Part shown: in pieces, positions 1 through 8,133 of the stretch
Layout: every line of letters begins with the position of its first letter
Position numbering within the stretch: the stretch's first letter is position 1
Virus record (IMG/VR): IMGVR_UViG_3300021378_000033
Span: 1-52,742 of that record
DNA length: 52,742 nucleotides
From: a virus
Reading direction: 5' to 3' (one strand)
The notes under the pieces: model-generated
Seen by the model: only the letters and a program-made list of their open reading frames with translations
The model's database searches: none
Told to the model about the DNA's origin: nothing
Made by a program: the position numbers and the translations under genes

Positions 1-1
1 A

Positions 2-43
2 AGTAAACTGGTAACACCAGACAAAAAGAAATTGATTCTTTAA
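2..43 (+). CDS. 44: 3' end of upstream gene, probably gp44 clamp-loader large subunit (partial)
   Basis: An open frame enters from the left edge and gives the last 13 residues of a protein before TAA at 41-43, three bases before the gp62 start. In T4-like cyanophages gene 44 lies directly upstream of gene 62, so this tail is probably gp44. The identity rests on gene order only; too few residues are visible to recognise the family. Confidence 0.45.
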   Translation, partial: SKLVTPDKKKLIL

Positions 44-46
44 ATT

Positions 47-427
47 ATGGAACTTAAGGACTGGTTGAACTCAATTAATTTTACCAAGGAGAATCTGATT
101 AAAGATGAACCTTCTTTGGCAAAAGACTATCCACCATACATCATCAATCGTTGTCTCTCTGGACACATGGATTGTATTATGTTTGCCAACGAGATGAACA
201 AGTACAGTTTTTTAGATAAAGATATGCAATATGAATTTTATCTAAATATATTGAGAAAGAGGAAGAGATTCTCTCCCTGGCTCCGCAAAGATAAGATCTC
301 AGATTTAGAGATTGTGAAACGTTACTATGGTTATAGTAATGAAAAGGCTTCTCAGGCTTTGAAAATTTTATCCAATGAGCAACTTAATTTTATTAAACAA
401 CGACTTGAAACTGGTGGAAAAAAATGA
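47..427 (+). CDS. 62: gp62 clamp loader small subunit
   Basis: Protein of 126 aa resembling T4 gp62, which combines with gp44 to load the gp45 sliding clamp at primer-template junctions. The recognisable core runs from about residue 35 to 110: a stretch FANEMNKYSFLDKDMQYEFY, then a basic RKRKRF patch and a C-terminal helical part. It is shorter than T4 gp62 (187 aa), as in other cyanophages. It overlaps regA by 4 bases (ATGA), implying coupled translation within the 44-62-regA operon. Confidence 0.85.
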   Translation: MELKDWLNSINFTKENLIKDEPSLAKDYPPYIINRCLSGHMDCIMFANEMNKYSFLDKDMQYEFYLNILRKRKRFSPWLRKDKISDLEIVKRYYGYSNEKASQALKILSNEQLNFIKQRLETGGKK

Positions 428-867
428 CACAGACTGTTGAGCCTCAGGTTGATTGGTCAAGAGACCAAATGGTAGAGGTTAGGCTAAATGAACCTGATGA
501 TTTCTTAAAAGTTCGTGAGACTCTGACCCGTATTGGGGTTGCCTCTAGAAAAGAAAAGAAACTTTACCAATCCTGTCATATTCTACATAAGCAAGGTAAA
601 TACTATATCGTACACTTTAAGGAGTTATTTGCCCTTGATGGTAAATACGCTAATCTTACTGTTAATGATGTTCAGCGTAGGAACCGTATTACTCGCTTGC
701 TTGTTGATTGGGGCTTGATAGATGTTGTCATCGAAGAATCAATTCAAGATATTGCACCATTGAATCAAATCAAAGTACTCCCTTACAGAGAGAAGACAGA
801 GTGGATTCTAGAACAGAAGTATAATATTGGTAAGAAGAATAATATCAAGGTTGGCCAACCTGAATAA
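424..867 (+). CDS. regA: RegA translational repressor
   Basis: Protein of 147 aa matching T4 RegA, an RNA-binding protein that represses early mRNAs by covering their start sites and regulates its own operon. The conserved core with NRITRLLVDWGLIDVV lies at about residues 85-105. It has a longer C-terminus than T4 RegA (122 aa). Its start overlaps the gp62 stop. A terminator follows about 50 bases after the stop, so it closes the clamp-loader operon. Confidence 0.9.
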   Translation: MTQTVEPQVDWSRDQMVEVRLNEPDDFLKVRETLTRIGVASRKEKKLYQSCHILHKQGKYYIVHFKELFALDGKYANLTVNDVQRRNRITRLLVDWGLIDVVIEESIQDIAPLNQIKVLPYREKTEWILEQKYNIGKKNNIKVGQPE

Positions 868-918
868 ATAAGACTGAGACTCCTTTCGTGCGGTCTCTAC
901 AAAAGTCGGAACACCCAA

Positions 919-951
919 AGACCTCTTGTCTCTTGACAGGGGTCTTTTTTT
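919..951 (+). terminator. Rho-independent terminator after regA
   Basis: Imperfect stem AGACCTCTTGTC / GACAGGGGTCT around a TCTT loop, followed by seven T. It ends the gp62-regA operon. A smaller GAGAC/GTCTC hairpin lies just upstream (about 874-897). The downstream arm contains the -35 box of the next promoter. Confidence 0.8.
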
Positions 952-970
952 ATGTTATACTGTATAAATA
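933..970 (+). promoter_or_regulatory. Stacked sigma70 and T4-type late promoters before helicase-like gene
   Basis: TTGACA at 933-938 and TATACT at 956-961 are separated by exactly 17 bases, a good host sigma70 promoter. Two bases later TATAAATA (963-970) matches the T4-type late promoter. The -35 box lies inside the terminator hairpin at 919-951. The gene starting at 1034 could thus be transcribed both early and late. Confidence 0.7.
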
Positions 971-1033
971 AATTCGTTCTCCATGAAAAGAACTTAATTG
1001 CTTCTTGATTGGAAATTAAAAAAGAGGTAAACC

Positions 1034-2728
1034 ATGATTACACCAGAGGTGTATGAAGAATTTCGTACAGATGTTCTTAGCGTAATTAATAATCAAGAAA
1101 TTTTTACATTAGCAAAAATAAAAGTTTTTATCAAACAAATGGCCGCTGGCAAGTCATGGTTCCAAGGTAAAGAATTGTCGCCAGAGTTATATAAAGTATT
1201 TTGTAATCAAAAGTTTAATATTCGCGTAGCACCAAAAAACGAAACATGTAACGATGGTATCTTTGAAAAGGAAACCGTTGTGGATGGTAAAAAATATAAG
1301 TACAGGGACATCACCCACATTAAAGATTCTTTGATGATGGATGAGTTTTTGTCTGATTGTTTTGACACAGATAATATCTATATTTTTTCAATCACTCATG
1401 CTAAATTTGGAATTTATTTTGAATGTTTTCTCAGATATGCCCTGTGTACAGTCCTGTGGATTGAAGAAGTTCATGAGTGTTTAGCAGTAGGTGATCCCGG
1501 ATCAACTGCATATCAATATGGGACAGGATATAATACTCCATTTGATGCAAAGGTTGCATTGAGATTTAGAGAATGGATGAAAATTAATGGAAGAGTATTA
1601 GCGTTCACTGCTACTCCAACCCTGCATCAGCAAGAGTATGATGAATATATTATTGATGGTGGTATAAAAACAGATCAAAAATTCTCTGATTTATTCTATA
1701 AGTGTAATGAACTTACAAATCTAGATTCTTTAATCCCTAACCAAGCTTGGGTGGATAAAACTATTCGATATAACCTTGTTTATAGAAAGACACAGGAATG
1801 TGTTGACCCGCATGTAGGAACTATGATTGATAGTTTATTAAACAGGGAATCTGAGTTAGAAGAACAAAAAAAAGTAGATCCCAATGTTCAATCAAAACTT
1901 ACATCTCTGATTCGATGTGGTCAGGGTGGTGGAGCCTGGGGATGCCCTATTCATAAAGGTCCATTTGGTGGATCCGGCAAAAGAGATCCAATTGAACATG
2001 ATATTGGAATGGTTCAAATTGTTGGAAAGCATCTTCAACAAAGAGGATTTGATTGTAATTCTCGTATGATTGCTACTCTTCAGGAATCTGGTAGTGGTGG
2101 TAATAGAATCTGGAATTTAAATGGAGAGGTAGTCGAAAAGAAATTGTCATGGGAAGATGTGAAGAATCGTTTAAATGATAATGATGATCTACTCCGACAC
2201 TTAATTGTTGTAAATCGTGGTGGATCTGGAATTAATGTTTATAATATTGGAGCAATTTTTATTGCTTCTGTTAGAGATGCTCTTTGGTCCAGGGAACACA
2301 TCCCATGTCAAGTTTTGGGAAGAGGTGTACGTTGTAATTGGGGATATGGAAATATTGGAAGAAAATATAATAACGATTTGCGTAATTTTATCCCTGTCAA
2401 ACAACTTGAAGGTAATATTGAAACTACTGTCGAAGTAATTAAAACAGCAAATAAATTAGATATTTGGTACCCTAGAGGACTTACCGACAGGGGTAGTAAA
2501 ACTAAAGTTGATGTATGGGAAGATTCAGTTACTATTTTTAGACGTGACTATTGTAATTCTATACAAGATGGATATTCTTGGTTACATGATCAAACCGGAA
2601 CTAAACCCTCAATGATTGAAAGTGCATTACCTTTACCGGGGAAACTTCTGTGTCCACATTGTGGAAACCCAGTTTATTATTCTGGAGATAAAACGGGTGA
2701 TGGAACACTATTACCATTCTTTGAATAA
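1034..2728 (+). CDS. Superfamily 2 helicase-like ATPase with C-terminal zinc finger
   Basis: Protein of 564 aa with a helicase-like motif series: a short Walker A-like AAGKS near residue 38, a DEAH-box-like IEEVHE near 142, an FTATPT motif III near 190, and motif V/VI-like RGGSGINVYN and LGRGVR near 396-430. It ends with CPHC...GN, half of a possible zinc ribbon. Walker A is weak (no full GxGKT), so activity is uncertain. It is distinct from UvsW and may be a DNA translocase or helicase accessory. SD AGAGG is present before the ATG. It has its own stacked promoters and a weak terminator after it. Confidence 0.6.
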   Translation: MITPEVYEEFRTDVLSVINNQEIFTLAKIKVFIKQMAAGKSWFQGKELSPELYKVFCNQKFNIRVAPKNETCNDGIFEKETVVDGKKYKYRDITHIKDSLMMDEFLSDCFDTDNIYIFSITHAKFGIYFECFLRYALCTVLWIEEVHECLAVGDPGSTAYQYGTGYNTPFDAKVALRFREWMKINGRVLAFTATPTLHQQEYDEYIIDGGIKTDQKFSDLFYKCNELTNLDSLIPNQAWVDKTIRYNLVYRKTQECVDPHVGTMIDSLLNRESELEEQKKVDPNVQSKLTSLIRCGQGGGAWGCPIHKGPFGGSGKRDPIEHDIGMVQIVGKHLQQRGFDCNSRMIATLQESGSGGNRIWNLNGEVVEKKLSWEDVKNRLNDNDDLLRHLIVVNRGGSGINVYNIGAIFIASVRDALWSREHIPCQVLGRGVRCNWGYGNIGRKYNNDLRNFIPVKQLEGNIETTVEVIKTANKLDIWYPRGLTDRGSKTKVDVWEDSVTIFRRDYCNSIQDGYSWLHDQTGTKPSMIESALPLPGKLLCPHCGNPVYYSGDKTGDGTLLPFFE

Positions 2729-2744
2729 AACCGAATAAAAATCT

Positions 2745-2769
2745 ACGGAGTTCACTACCCCGTTTTTTT
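2745..2769 (+). terminator. Weak terminator after helicase-like gene
   Basis: A short imperfect stem ACGG/CCGT with internal mismatch is followed by seven T, G and six more T. The long T tract is stronger evidence than the stem. Confidence 0.4.
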
Positions 2770-2780
2770 GTTTTTTCTGT

Positions 2781-2788
2781 TATAAATA
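2781..2788 (+). promoter_or_regulatory. T4-type late promoter for hsp20
   Basis: Exact TATAAATA. The ATG at 2789 and GTG at 2793 lie in or against this element, so they are not the hsp20 start; the ATG at 2847 with AAGGAG upstream is. Confidence 0.75.
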
Positions 2789-2846
2789 ATGAGTGAACGC
2801 CTTCGGGGTTCACACAATCAAATCTCGCTTATTTAAGGAGAAGTAC

Positions 2847-3278
2847 ATGACCAATCTCATGAAGTATAATGCTGCCGACCTGGACAAATTCATGGACAGG
2901 ATTACGCGCAACACAATTGGAATGGATGACTACATTGATAGAATCCTAAGAGGTCAAGAAACATCAAACTATCCTCCATACAACCTCATTCAAGTCAGTG
3001 ACACAGAATCACAACTAGAGTTAGCTTTGGCAGGATTCAAACCAGAAGAAGTCAATGTCTACACAGAAGAAGGAAAACTTTTCGTCGAAGGAAAACGAGA
3101 AGAATCCACAGAGAAAACAACATTCGTCCACAGAGGAGTGGCTGCAAGATCTTTCACCAGAGCTTGGACACTGGCAGAGGATACGGAAGTTGGATCAGTT
3201 AAATTTGAGAATGGGCTCTTAACGATTTCTATGAAGAGGATTGTTCCAGAACATCATCAACGTAAGAACTGGTTCTAA
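2847..3278 (+). CDS. hsp20: Small heat shock protein, Hsp20 family
   Basis: Protein of 143 aa with an alpha-crystallin domain at about residues 45-137: LALAGFKPEEVNVYTEEGKL, FVEGKR, and the strand ENGLLTISMKR. This is an ATP-independent holdase widespread in cyanophages and thought to protect phage or photosystem proteins during infection. The start at 2847 is chosen because AAGGAG sits 7 bases upstream and earlier starts fall in the promoter. It is monocistronic, between a late promoter and a strong terminator. Confidence 0.9.
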   Translation: MTNLMKYNAADLDKFMDRITRNTIGMDDYIDRILRGQETSNYPPYNLIQVSDTESQLELALAGFKPEEVNVYTEEGKLFVEGKREESTEKTTFVHRGVAARSFTRAWTLAEDTEVGSVKFENGLLTISMKRIVPEHHQRKNWF

Positions 3279-3298
3279 ATAGAACGTATCGTCGCCGC

Positions 3299-3340
3299 AG
3301 AGGGGTAACTGGCACAATCCAGTGACAACCCCTCTTTTTT
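3299..3340 (+). terminator. Strong terminator after hsp20
   Basis: AGAGGGGT (3299-3306) pairs perfectly with ACCCCTCT (3328-3335). A nested ACTGG/CCAGT hairpin sits within the loop, and a T run follows. Confidence 0.9.
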
Positions 3341-3350
3341 ATGTTATAAT
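3322..3350 (+). promoter_or_regulatory. Sigma70 promoter overlapping the hsp20 terminator
   Basis: GTGACA (3322-3327; 5 of 6 to consensus) and a perfect TATAAT (3345-3350) lie 17 bases apart. The -35 box lies inside the terminator loop. This would start the transcript for the two small genes and gp43. Confidence 0.65.
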
Positions 3351-3373
3351 TTATAAGAGGTATATTGTAAAAG

Positions 3374-3745
3374 ATGACTGTTAAACTATTACTATTGAAG
3401 TCTGGAGAAGACGTTATCGCAGACGTAAAAGAGATGTGTGTTGGTGATGAGGAAAAACCTACAGTGGTTGGTTATTTTCTTAGATACCCTTGTCGAGTAA
3501 AATTGGTTGGACAAGATACGGATCATAAGGGAGATAAACAGCACCCGTTTAGAATGCAACTTACTCCATGGATGCCCCTAAGTAAAGATGAAATGATTCC
3601 TGTTGTTGCAGATTGGGTTGTCACTGCAACTGAACCAATTGATGAACTAAAAGAAGCTTACGAAAAAGGAGTAGAGAAAAATGAAAATAGAAAACTTGAA
3701 ACTACTGTCACTGACGGATCAGAGACTGATCCTGACACAGATTGA
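3374..3745 (+). CDS. Conserved cyanophage protein, upstream copy of a tandem pair
   Basis: Protein of 123 aa, function not recognised. The N-terminal VKLLLLKSGEDVIADV, then PCRVKL and LTPWMPLSKDE, suggests a small beta-barrel (LSm-like in outline, inference only). A charged linker and acidic tail follow. It shares motif order with the next gene (PCRVKL vs DCKLIEP; LTPW vs LSPW; a final helix after V..TEPIDELKEAYE vs I..MEPNSKLKVMYE). It lies first in the gp43 transcription unit. Confidence 0.7.
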   Translation: MTVKLLLLKSGEDVIADVKEMCVGDEEKPTVVGYFLRYPCRVKLVGQDTDHKGDKQHPFRMQLTPWMPLSKDEMIPVVADWVVTATEPIDELKEAYEKGVEKNENRKLETTVTDGSETDPDTD

Positions 3746-3947
3746 AGAGGTCTCAGCAGACCTGGGTGAACCAGACTGTAAACTGATAGAACCTTTTATT
3801 CTTAATGCCAGTACAATGACACTATCCCCATGGTTTGTTGACATCACAAATCAGAATGAGTTTATGATTCATTCTGAAAAGATTTTGACAATTATGGAAC
3901 CTAACAGTAAACTGAAAGTGATGTATGAGGACTTACTTAAGGAATGA
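3681..3947 (+). CDS. Small conserved protein, downstream paralogue overlapping its neighbour
   Basis: Protein of 88 aa. The start at 3681 is supported by AAAGGAG 9 bases upstream, giving a 65-base overlap with the previous gene in another frame. The motif order matches the previous protein (LTQIEEVSADL, DCKLIEPF, LSPWF, IMEPNSKLKVMYEDL). Its stop overlaps the gp43 start by 4 bases. A role near the polymerase is suggested only by this coupling. Confidence 0.7.
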   Translation: MKIENLKLLSLTDQRLILTQIEEVSADLGEPDCKLIEPFILNASTMTLSPWFVDITNQNEFMIHSEKILTIMEPNSKLKVMYEDLLKE

Positions 3948-6484
3948 ATTTCTATACAAACATACAGATGATTGGAAATCAATTCCTTGTTCGTGGTTAT
4001 GAGGACGGAAAGAGAGTTCACTATCGTGATACCAACTATCGTCCAACTCTGTATGTTAACTCTAAAGTCCCCACAAAATACAAAACTCTGGAAGGTGAAT
4101 ATGTTGAGGAAATTCAACCTGGAACAGTAAAGGACTGTAGAGACTTTTATAAGAAGTATGATGAGATCGAGAACTTCAAGATCTATGGTAATGAGAGATA
4201 TATCTACCAATACATTTCTGACAAGTATCCTCAGGATGAGATAAAGTTTGACATCAAGAAGATGAGACTTTTGACTATCGATATTGAGGTCTCATCAGAA
4301 GAGGGATTTCCTGACCCAGAACATTGTTCTGAGGAGATGTTGACCATCTCTATTCAGGATTATGCAACTAAGAAAATTACAACTTGGGGCAGAAAACCAT
4401 ATACCCCTAGTCAGGACAATGTGACCTATCATTATTATCCTGAAGAAAGAGAAATGCTTGGTGCATTCATTGATTGGTGGATGAATGACTATCCTGATGT
4501 TGTGACTGGGTGGAATACCCGTCTGTACGACATCCCATATATCTGTGGAAGGATCGATAGGGTTCTGGGTGAGAGGGCCCTTAGGAATCTGTCTCCATGG
4601 GGTCTAGCGACCAAGAGAGAGACTTGGATCAATGGCCGTATGTTTTATATCTACGATATTGGTGGTATCACTGACCTAGACTATCTGGAGTTGTATAAGA
4701 AGTTTACTTATGTGAATCGTGAGTCTTACCGACTGGACTTCATTGCAGAGGTTGAACTTGGTCAAAAGAAATTAGACCACTCTGAGTTTGATACATTCAA
4801 AGACTTCTATACTGGTGATTGGAAAAAGTTTGTAGATTACAACATCGTTGACGTGGAACTTGTTGACCGTATGGAAGACAAGATGAAACTGATTGAGTTG
4901 GTTATCACCATGGCATACGATGGTAAGGTAAACTTTGGTGACCCAATGTTCCAAGTTAGATTGTGGGACACCATTATCTACAACTATTTGAAGAAGAGGA
5001 ATATTGTTATTCCTCCAAGGATCAATACTGATAAGAGTGAAAAGTTTGCTGGGGCCTATGTAAAGGAACCCAAACCAGGTGTATATGATTGGGTTGTAAG
5101 TTTTGACTTGAACTCACTTTATCCGCATTTAATTATGCAATACAATATCTCACCTGAGACACTTCAGGAAGAGAAGCACCCATCAGTTACCATTCAAAAG
5201 ATTCTTGATGAGAAACTTGATTTTCAGATGTATAAGGACTATGCGGTCTGTGCCAATGGTGCAATGTACCGTAAAGATGTGAAAGGTTTCCTACCTGAAC
5301 TGATGGAGAAGATGTATGCTGAACGTAAGGCATTCAAGAAGGAGATGTTGAAGTCTAAACAGAAACTGGTTGACATTGAATCAAAACTGAAGACCAATAA
5401 GGATCCAGTTCTCCGTAGACAGAGAGAACAAACCATCAAAGATATTGCTAAGTTCAATAACTTTCAGATGGTGAGAAAGATTTGTTTGAACTCTGCCTAC
5501 GGTGCAATTGGTAATGCATACTTTAGATATTTCAAACTTGCCAATGCAGAAGCGATTACGATGTCAGGTCAGACATCTATTCGTTGGATTGAAAATCATA
5601 TGAATGAATATCTAAATAACTTACTTTCAACAGAAGATGTAGATTATGTCATCGCATCTGACACCGATTCAATCTATCTTAACTTTGGACCTATTGTTGA
5701 TAAATTTCTTGGTGATAAAGTTAACGATACGAGCAAGGTTGTTTCTATCATTGACAAAGTCTGTCAAGAGAAACTGGAACCGTTCATCGAAACATCTTAT
5801 CAAAATCTTGCGACGTATGTAAACGCATACGATCAGAAGATGCAGATGAAACGGGAGAACATTGCAGACCGTGGAATTTGGACTGCAAAGAAGAGATACA
5901 TTCTCAATGTATGGGATAGTGAAGGTGTTAGGTATGAAGATCCTAAACTTAAGATCATGGGTATTGAGGCAGTCAAGTCATCCACTCCAGCACCCTGTAG
6001 GAGTATGATTAAGGATGCTCTCAAACTAATGATGAATGGAACAGAAGATGATGTGATTGAGTATATTGATAAGTGTAGAAGTGACTTTAAGAAACTTCCC
6101 ATTGAAGCTATTTCTTTCCCTAGATCTGTTTCTGATGCCCAGAAGTATAAGGCACATGCAACGATCTACTCAAAGGGAACTCCTATTCATTGTCGTGGTG
6201 CCCTATTGTTCAATCACTACATAAAAGAAAAGAAGTTAACAAACAAATATTCACTTATCAATAACGGTGAAAAGATTAAATTTTGTTATCTTAAAAAACC
6301 AAATATCATCCATGAGAATGTGATCTCATTTATTTCAGAGTTTCCAACAGAGTTGGGACTTGACCAATATGTGGATTATGACTTACAATTTGAAAAGGCA
6401 TTCTTAGAACCTCTCAAGGTCATTCTTGATGCCATTGGATGGAATGTAACTAAGATAAATACTTTAGAAAGTTTTTTTATGTAA
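3944..6484 (+). CDS. 43: gp43 family B DNA polymerase
   Basis: Protein of 846 aa with all expected T4 gp43 parts. Proofreading exonuclease: TIDIEVSSEEG (D/E near 113/115), GWNTRLYDIPY and DYNIVDVE. Polymerase: motif A FDLNSLYPHL near 387, motif B KICLNSAYGAIGN near 510, motif C ASDTDSIYL near 572. The C-terminal SFFM tail resembles the clamp-binding peptide of T4 gp43. It is complete, with no intein. A homing endonuclease gene starts 3 bases after its stop. Confidence 0.97.
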   Translation: MNFYTNIQMIGNQFLVRGYEDGKRVHYRDTNYRPTLYVNSKVPTKYKTLEGEYVEEIQPGTVKDCRDFYKKYDEIENFKIYGNERYIYQYISDKYPQDEIKFDIKKMRLLTIDIEVSSEEGFPDPEHCSEEMLTISIQDYATKKITTWGRKPYTPSQDNVTYHYYPEEREMLGAFIDWWMNDYPDVVTGWNTRLYDIPYICGRIDRVLGERALRNLSPWGLATKRETWINGRMFYIYDIGGITDLDYLELYKKFTYVNRESYRLDFIAEVELGQKKLDHSEFDTFKDFYTGDWKKFVDYNIVDVELVDRMEDKMKLIELVITMAYDGKVNFGDPMFQVRLWDTIIYNYLKKRNIVIPPRINTDKSEKFAGAYVKEPKPGVYDWVVSFDLNSLYPHLIMQYNISPETLQEEKHPSVTIQKILDEKLDFQMYKDYAVCANGAMYRKDVKGFLPELMEKMYAERKAFKKEMLKSKQKLVDIESKLKTNKDPVLRRQREQTIKDIAKFNNFQMVRKICLNSAYGAIGNAYFRYFKLANAEAITMSGQTSIRWIENHMNEYLNNLLSTEDVDYVIASDTDSIYLNFGPIVDKFLGDKVNDTSKVVSIIDKVCQEKLEPFIETSYQNLATYVNAYDQKMQMKRENIADRGIWTAKKRYILNVWDSEGVRYEDPKLKIMGIEAVKSSTPAPCRSMIKDALKLMMNGTEDDVIEYIDKCRSDFKKLPIEAISFPRSVSDAQKYKAHATIYSKGTPIHCRGALLFNHYIKEKKLTNKYSLINNGEKIKFCYLKKPNIIHENVISFISEFPTELGLDQYVDYDLQFEKAFLEPLKVILDAIGWNVTKINTLESFFM

Positions 6485-6487
6485 AGT

Positions 6488-7174
6488 ATGACCATGGGCA
6501 AATATTATACTTATGCCTATTTGCGTGAAGATGGAACTCCTTATTATATCGGTAAAGGATTAAAAAACAGGAAATCTAAAAAGCATTTTAGAAGAAATGG
6601 AAAAGTATTTTCTCCTCCATCAGAAGATAAAATAATTATTCTCAAACAGAATTTAACTGAAAAAGAAGCATTTAAGCACGAAATTTATATGATTTCCGTT
6701 TTGGGTAGAAAAGATTTGGGGACTGGTATTTTGAGAAATTTGACTGAAGGTGGTGAAGGGAGTAGTGGATATAAACACTCCGATGAATTTAAATCTAAAA
6801 TTAGAAAAGTTCAGAGTGGTAGAGTTATTTCCAATACAACTAAAGAAAAAATGAGAAATGCAAATCTTGGAAAAGTTTTATCTGATGAACATAAAAAAAA
6901 GATTGGAGAATCGCAAGGGGGGAAAGTTGTAAATGAGGAGGTTAGAAAAAAAATAAGTAATACACTAAAAGGAAAAAAACATAGTCCAGAAAGAATTAAT
7001 AATATAAGAAAGGGAATGGGATGTGAAACTTATAAATTCATTTCCCCAGAAGGTAAAATAATTGAAGTTGATAATATGACGCAATTCTGCTATGATAGAA
7101 ATCTACAGCAAAGTTGTATGTCAAACATCTGGAACAATAAAAGAAACTTTCATAAAGGATGGAAAAAAGCATAA
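6488..7174 (+). CDS. Free-standing GIY-YIG homing endonuclease
   Basis: Protein of 228 aa. N-terminal GIY-YIG nuclease: YYTYAYLREDGTPYYIGKG (about residues 6-24) with a downstream EAFKHEIYMI catalytic-Glu region. Repeated NUMOD3 DNA-binding units follow (GYKHSDEFKSKIRKVQSG, LSDEHKKKIGESQGG, HSPERINNIRKG), then a NUMOD1-like C-terminus ending in HKGWKKA. It resembles T4 Seg proteins. It sits between gp43 and uvsX; its stop overlaps the uvsX ATG, so uvsX may now depend on translation through it. Its A-rich codons differ from gp43. Start 6488 or 6494. Confidence 0.9.
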   Translation: MTMGKYYTYAYLREDGTPYYIGKGLKNRKSKKHFRRNGKVFSPPSEDKIIILKQNLTEKEAFKHEIYMISVLGRKDLGTGILRNLTEGGEGSSGYKHSDEFKSKIRKVQSGRVISNTTKEKMRNANLGKVLSDEHKKKIGESQGGKVVNEEVRKKISNTLKGKKHSPERINNIRKGMGCETYKFISPEGKIIEVDNMTQFCYDRNLQQSCMSNIWNNKRNFHKGWKKA

Positions 7175-8091
7175 TGGACTTTTTATCAGATATTGTAAAA
7201 GAGATTGGAGATGACTTTACCAAACTTGCTGCCGACATCGATGACACTGAGACATATGTGGACACAGGTTCGTTCGTTCTTAACGCTCTTGTATCTGGGT
7301 CTATCCGTGGTGGTGTATCTGGGAATAAAATTACTGCAATTGCTGGCGAAAGTTCTACTGGAAAGACTTTCTTTTCACTCGCAGTGGTCAAGAACTTCTT
7401 GGATACTAATCCCGATGCATATTGCCTTTATTTTGATACTGAGGCAGCAGTTAATAAGTCACTACTAGTAAGTCGTGGCATTGATCTGAATCGACTAGTT
7501 GTTGTTAATGTCGTTACCATTGAGGAGTTTAGGAGTAAGGCTCTCAAGGCGGTAGACATGTATTCAAAAAAACCTGAAGATGAACGTAAACCTTGTATGT
7601 TTGTGTTAGATTCTTTAGGAATGCTTTCTACAGAGAAAGAAATCACTGATGCCCTCAATGAGAAACTTGTCCGTGATATGACAAAATCTCAGTTGATTAA
7701 AGGGGCTTTCAGAATGTTGACTCTTAAATTGGGTCAAGCCAAAATACCAATGATTGTAACCAATCACACCTATGATGTCATCGGAGCTTATGTTCCTACA
7801 AAGGAAATGGGTGGGGGTTGTTTAGTTGCGGGAACTAAGATACAAACAGAAAATGGTTCTATTCCTATTGAATCTATTCAAGTTGGTGACAAAGTGAGAA
7901 CTATGTTTGGTTATTCATCAGTTACTGACACTTTCCATTTCACCGATAAAGATGTTTATGAATTGGAATTGGAAGATGGAGAAACTATTAGATGTTCTGG
8001 CGAACATAAGTTTTTAGTAGATACTGGAGATGGTTATGAATGGAAATCCGTTACTGAGTTATTACCTTCAGATACTATCAAATCTATGTGA
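7174..8091 (+). CDS. uvsX: UvsX recombinase N-terminal part fused to N-terminal half of split intein
   Basis: Residues 1-215 are UvsX (RecA family): Walker A GESSTGKT near 57-64, Walker B-like CMFVLDSLG, ending at GGG in the RecA L2-loop region. Codon 7819-7821 is Cys1 of an intein: block A CLVAGTKIQT, then GDKVRT, then block B-like TIRCSGEHKFLV. This half is 90 residues, then TGA. Its partner is at 8765. The start at 7174 (MDFLSD) is preferred over 7159, which lies inside the GIY-YIG gene. Trans-splicing with the partner would restore a 336-aa UvsX, the normal cyanophage length. Confidence 0.93.
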   Translation: MDFLSDIVKEIGDDFTKLAADIDDTETYVDTGSFVLNALVSGSIRGGVSGNKITAIAGESSTGKTFFSLAVVKNFLDTNPDAYCLYFDTEAAVNKSLLVSRGIDLNRLVVVNVVTIEEFRSKALKAVDMYSKKPEDERKPCMFVLDSLGMLSTEKEITDALNEKLVRDMTKSQLIKGAFRMLTLKLGQAKIPMIVTNHTYDVIGAYVPTKEMGGGCLVAGTKIQTENGSIPIESIQVGDKVRTMFGYSSVTDTFHFTDKDVYELELEDGETIRCSGEHKFLVDTGDGYEWKSVTELLPSDTIKSM

Positions 8092-8096
8092 AAGTT

Positions 8097-8133
8097 GGTT
8101 CTGGACTAAATAATAATAATTGAGTCCAGAACC
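8097..8133 (+). promoter_or_regulatory. Perfect 11-bp hairpin between intein half and HNH gene
   Basis: GGTTCTGGACT (8097-8107) and AGTCCAGAACC (8123-8133) are exact inverted repeats around an AT-rich loop, followed by TTGTTTTT. It could terminate the uvsX-N transcript, or occlude the start of the HNH gene, whose TTG begins immediately after the right arm. ACTAAATA (8106-8113 region) across the left arm and loop resembles a degenerate late promoter. Confidence 0.6.

Noticed and set aside
2789-2846. Upstream starts of hsp20 at 2789 and 2793
   Set aside because: They lie in the late promoter; the ATG at 2847 has a good SD and fits the family.
3944-6484. Possible split or intein in gp43
   Set aside because: All exonuclease and polymerase motifs lie in one continuous frame.
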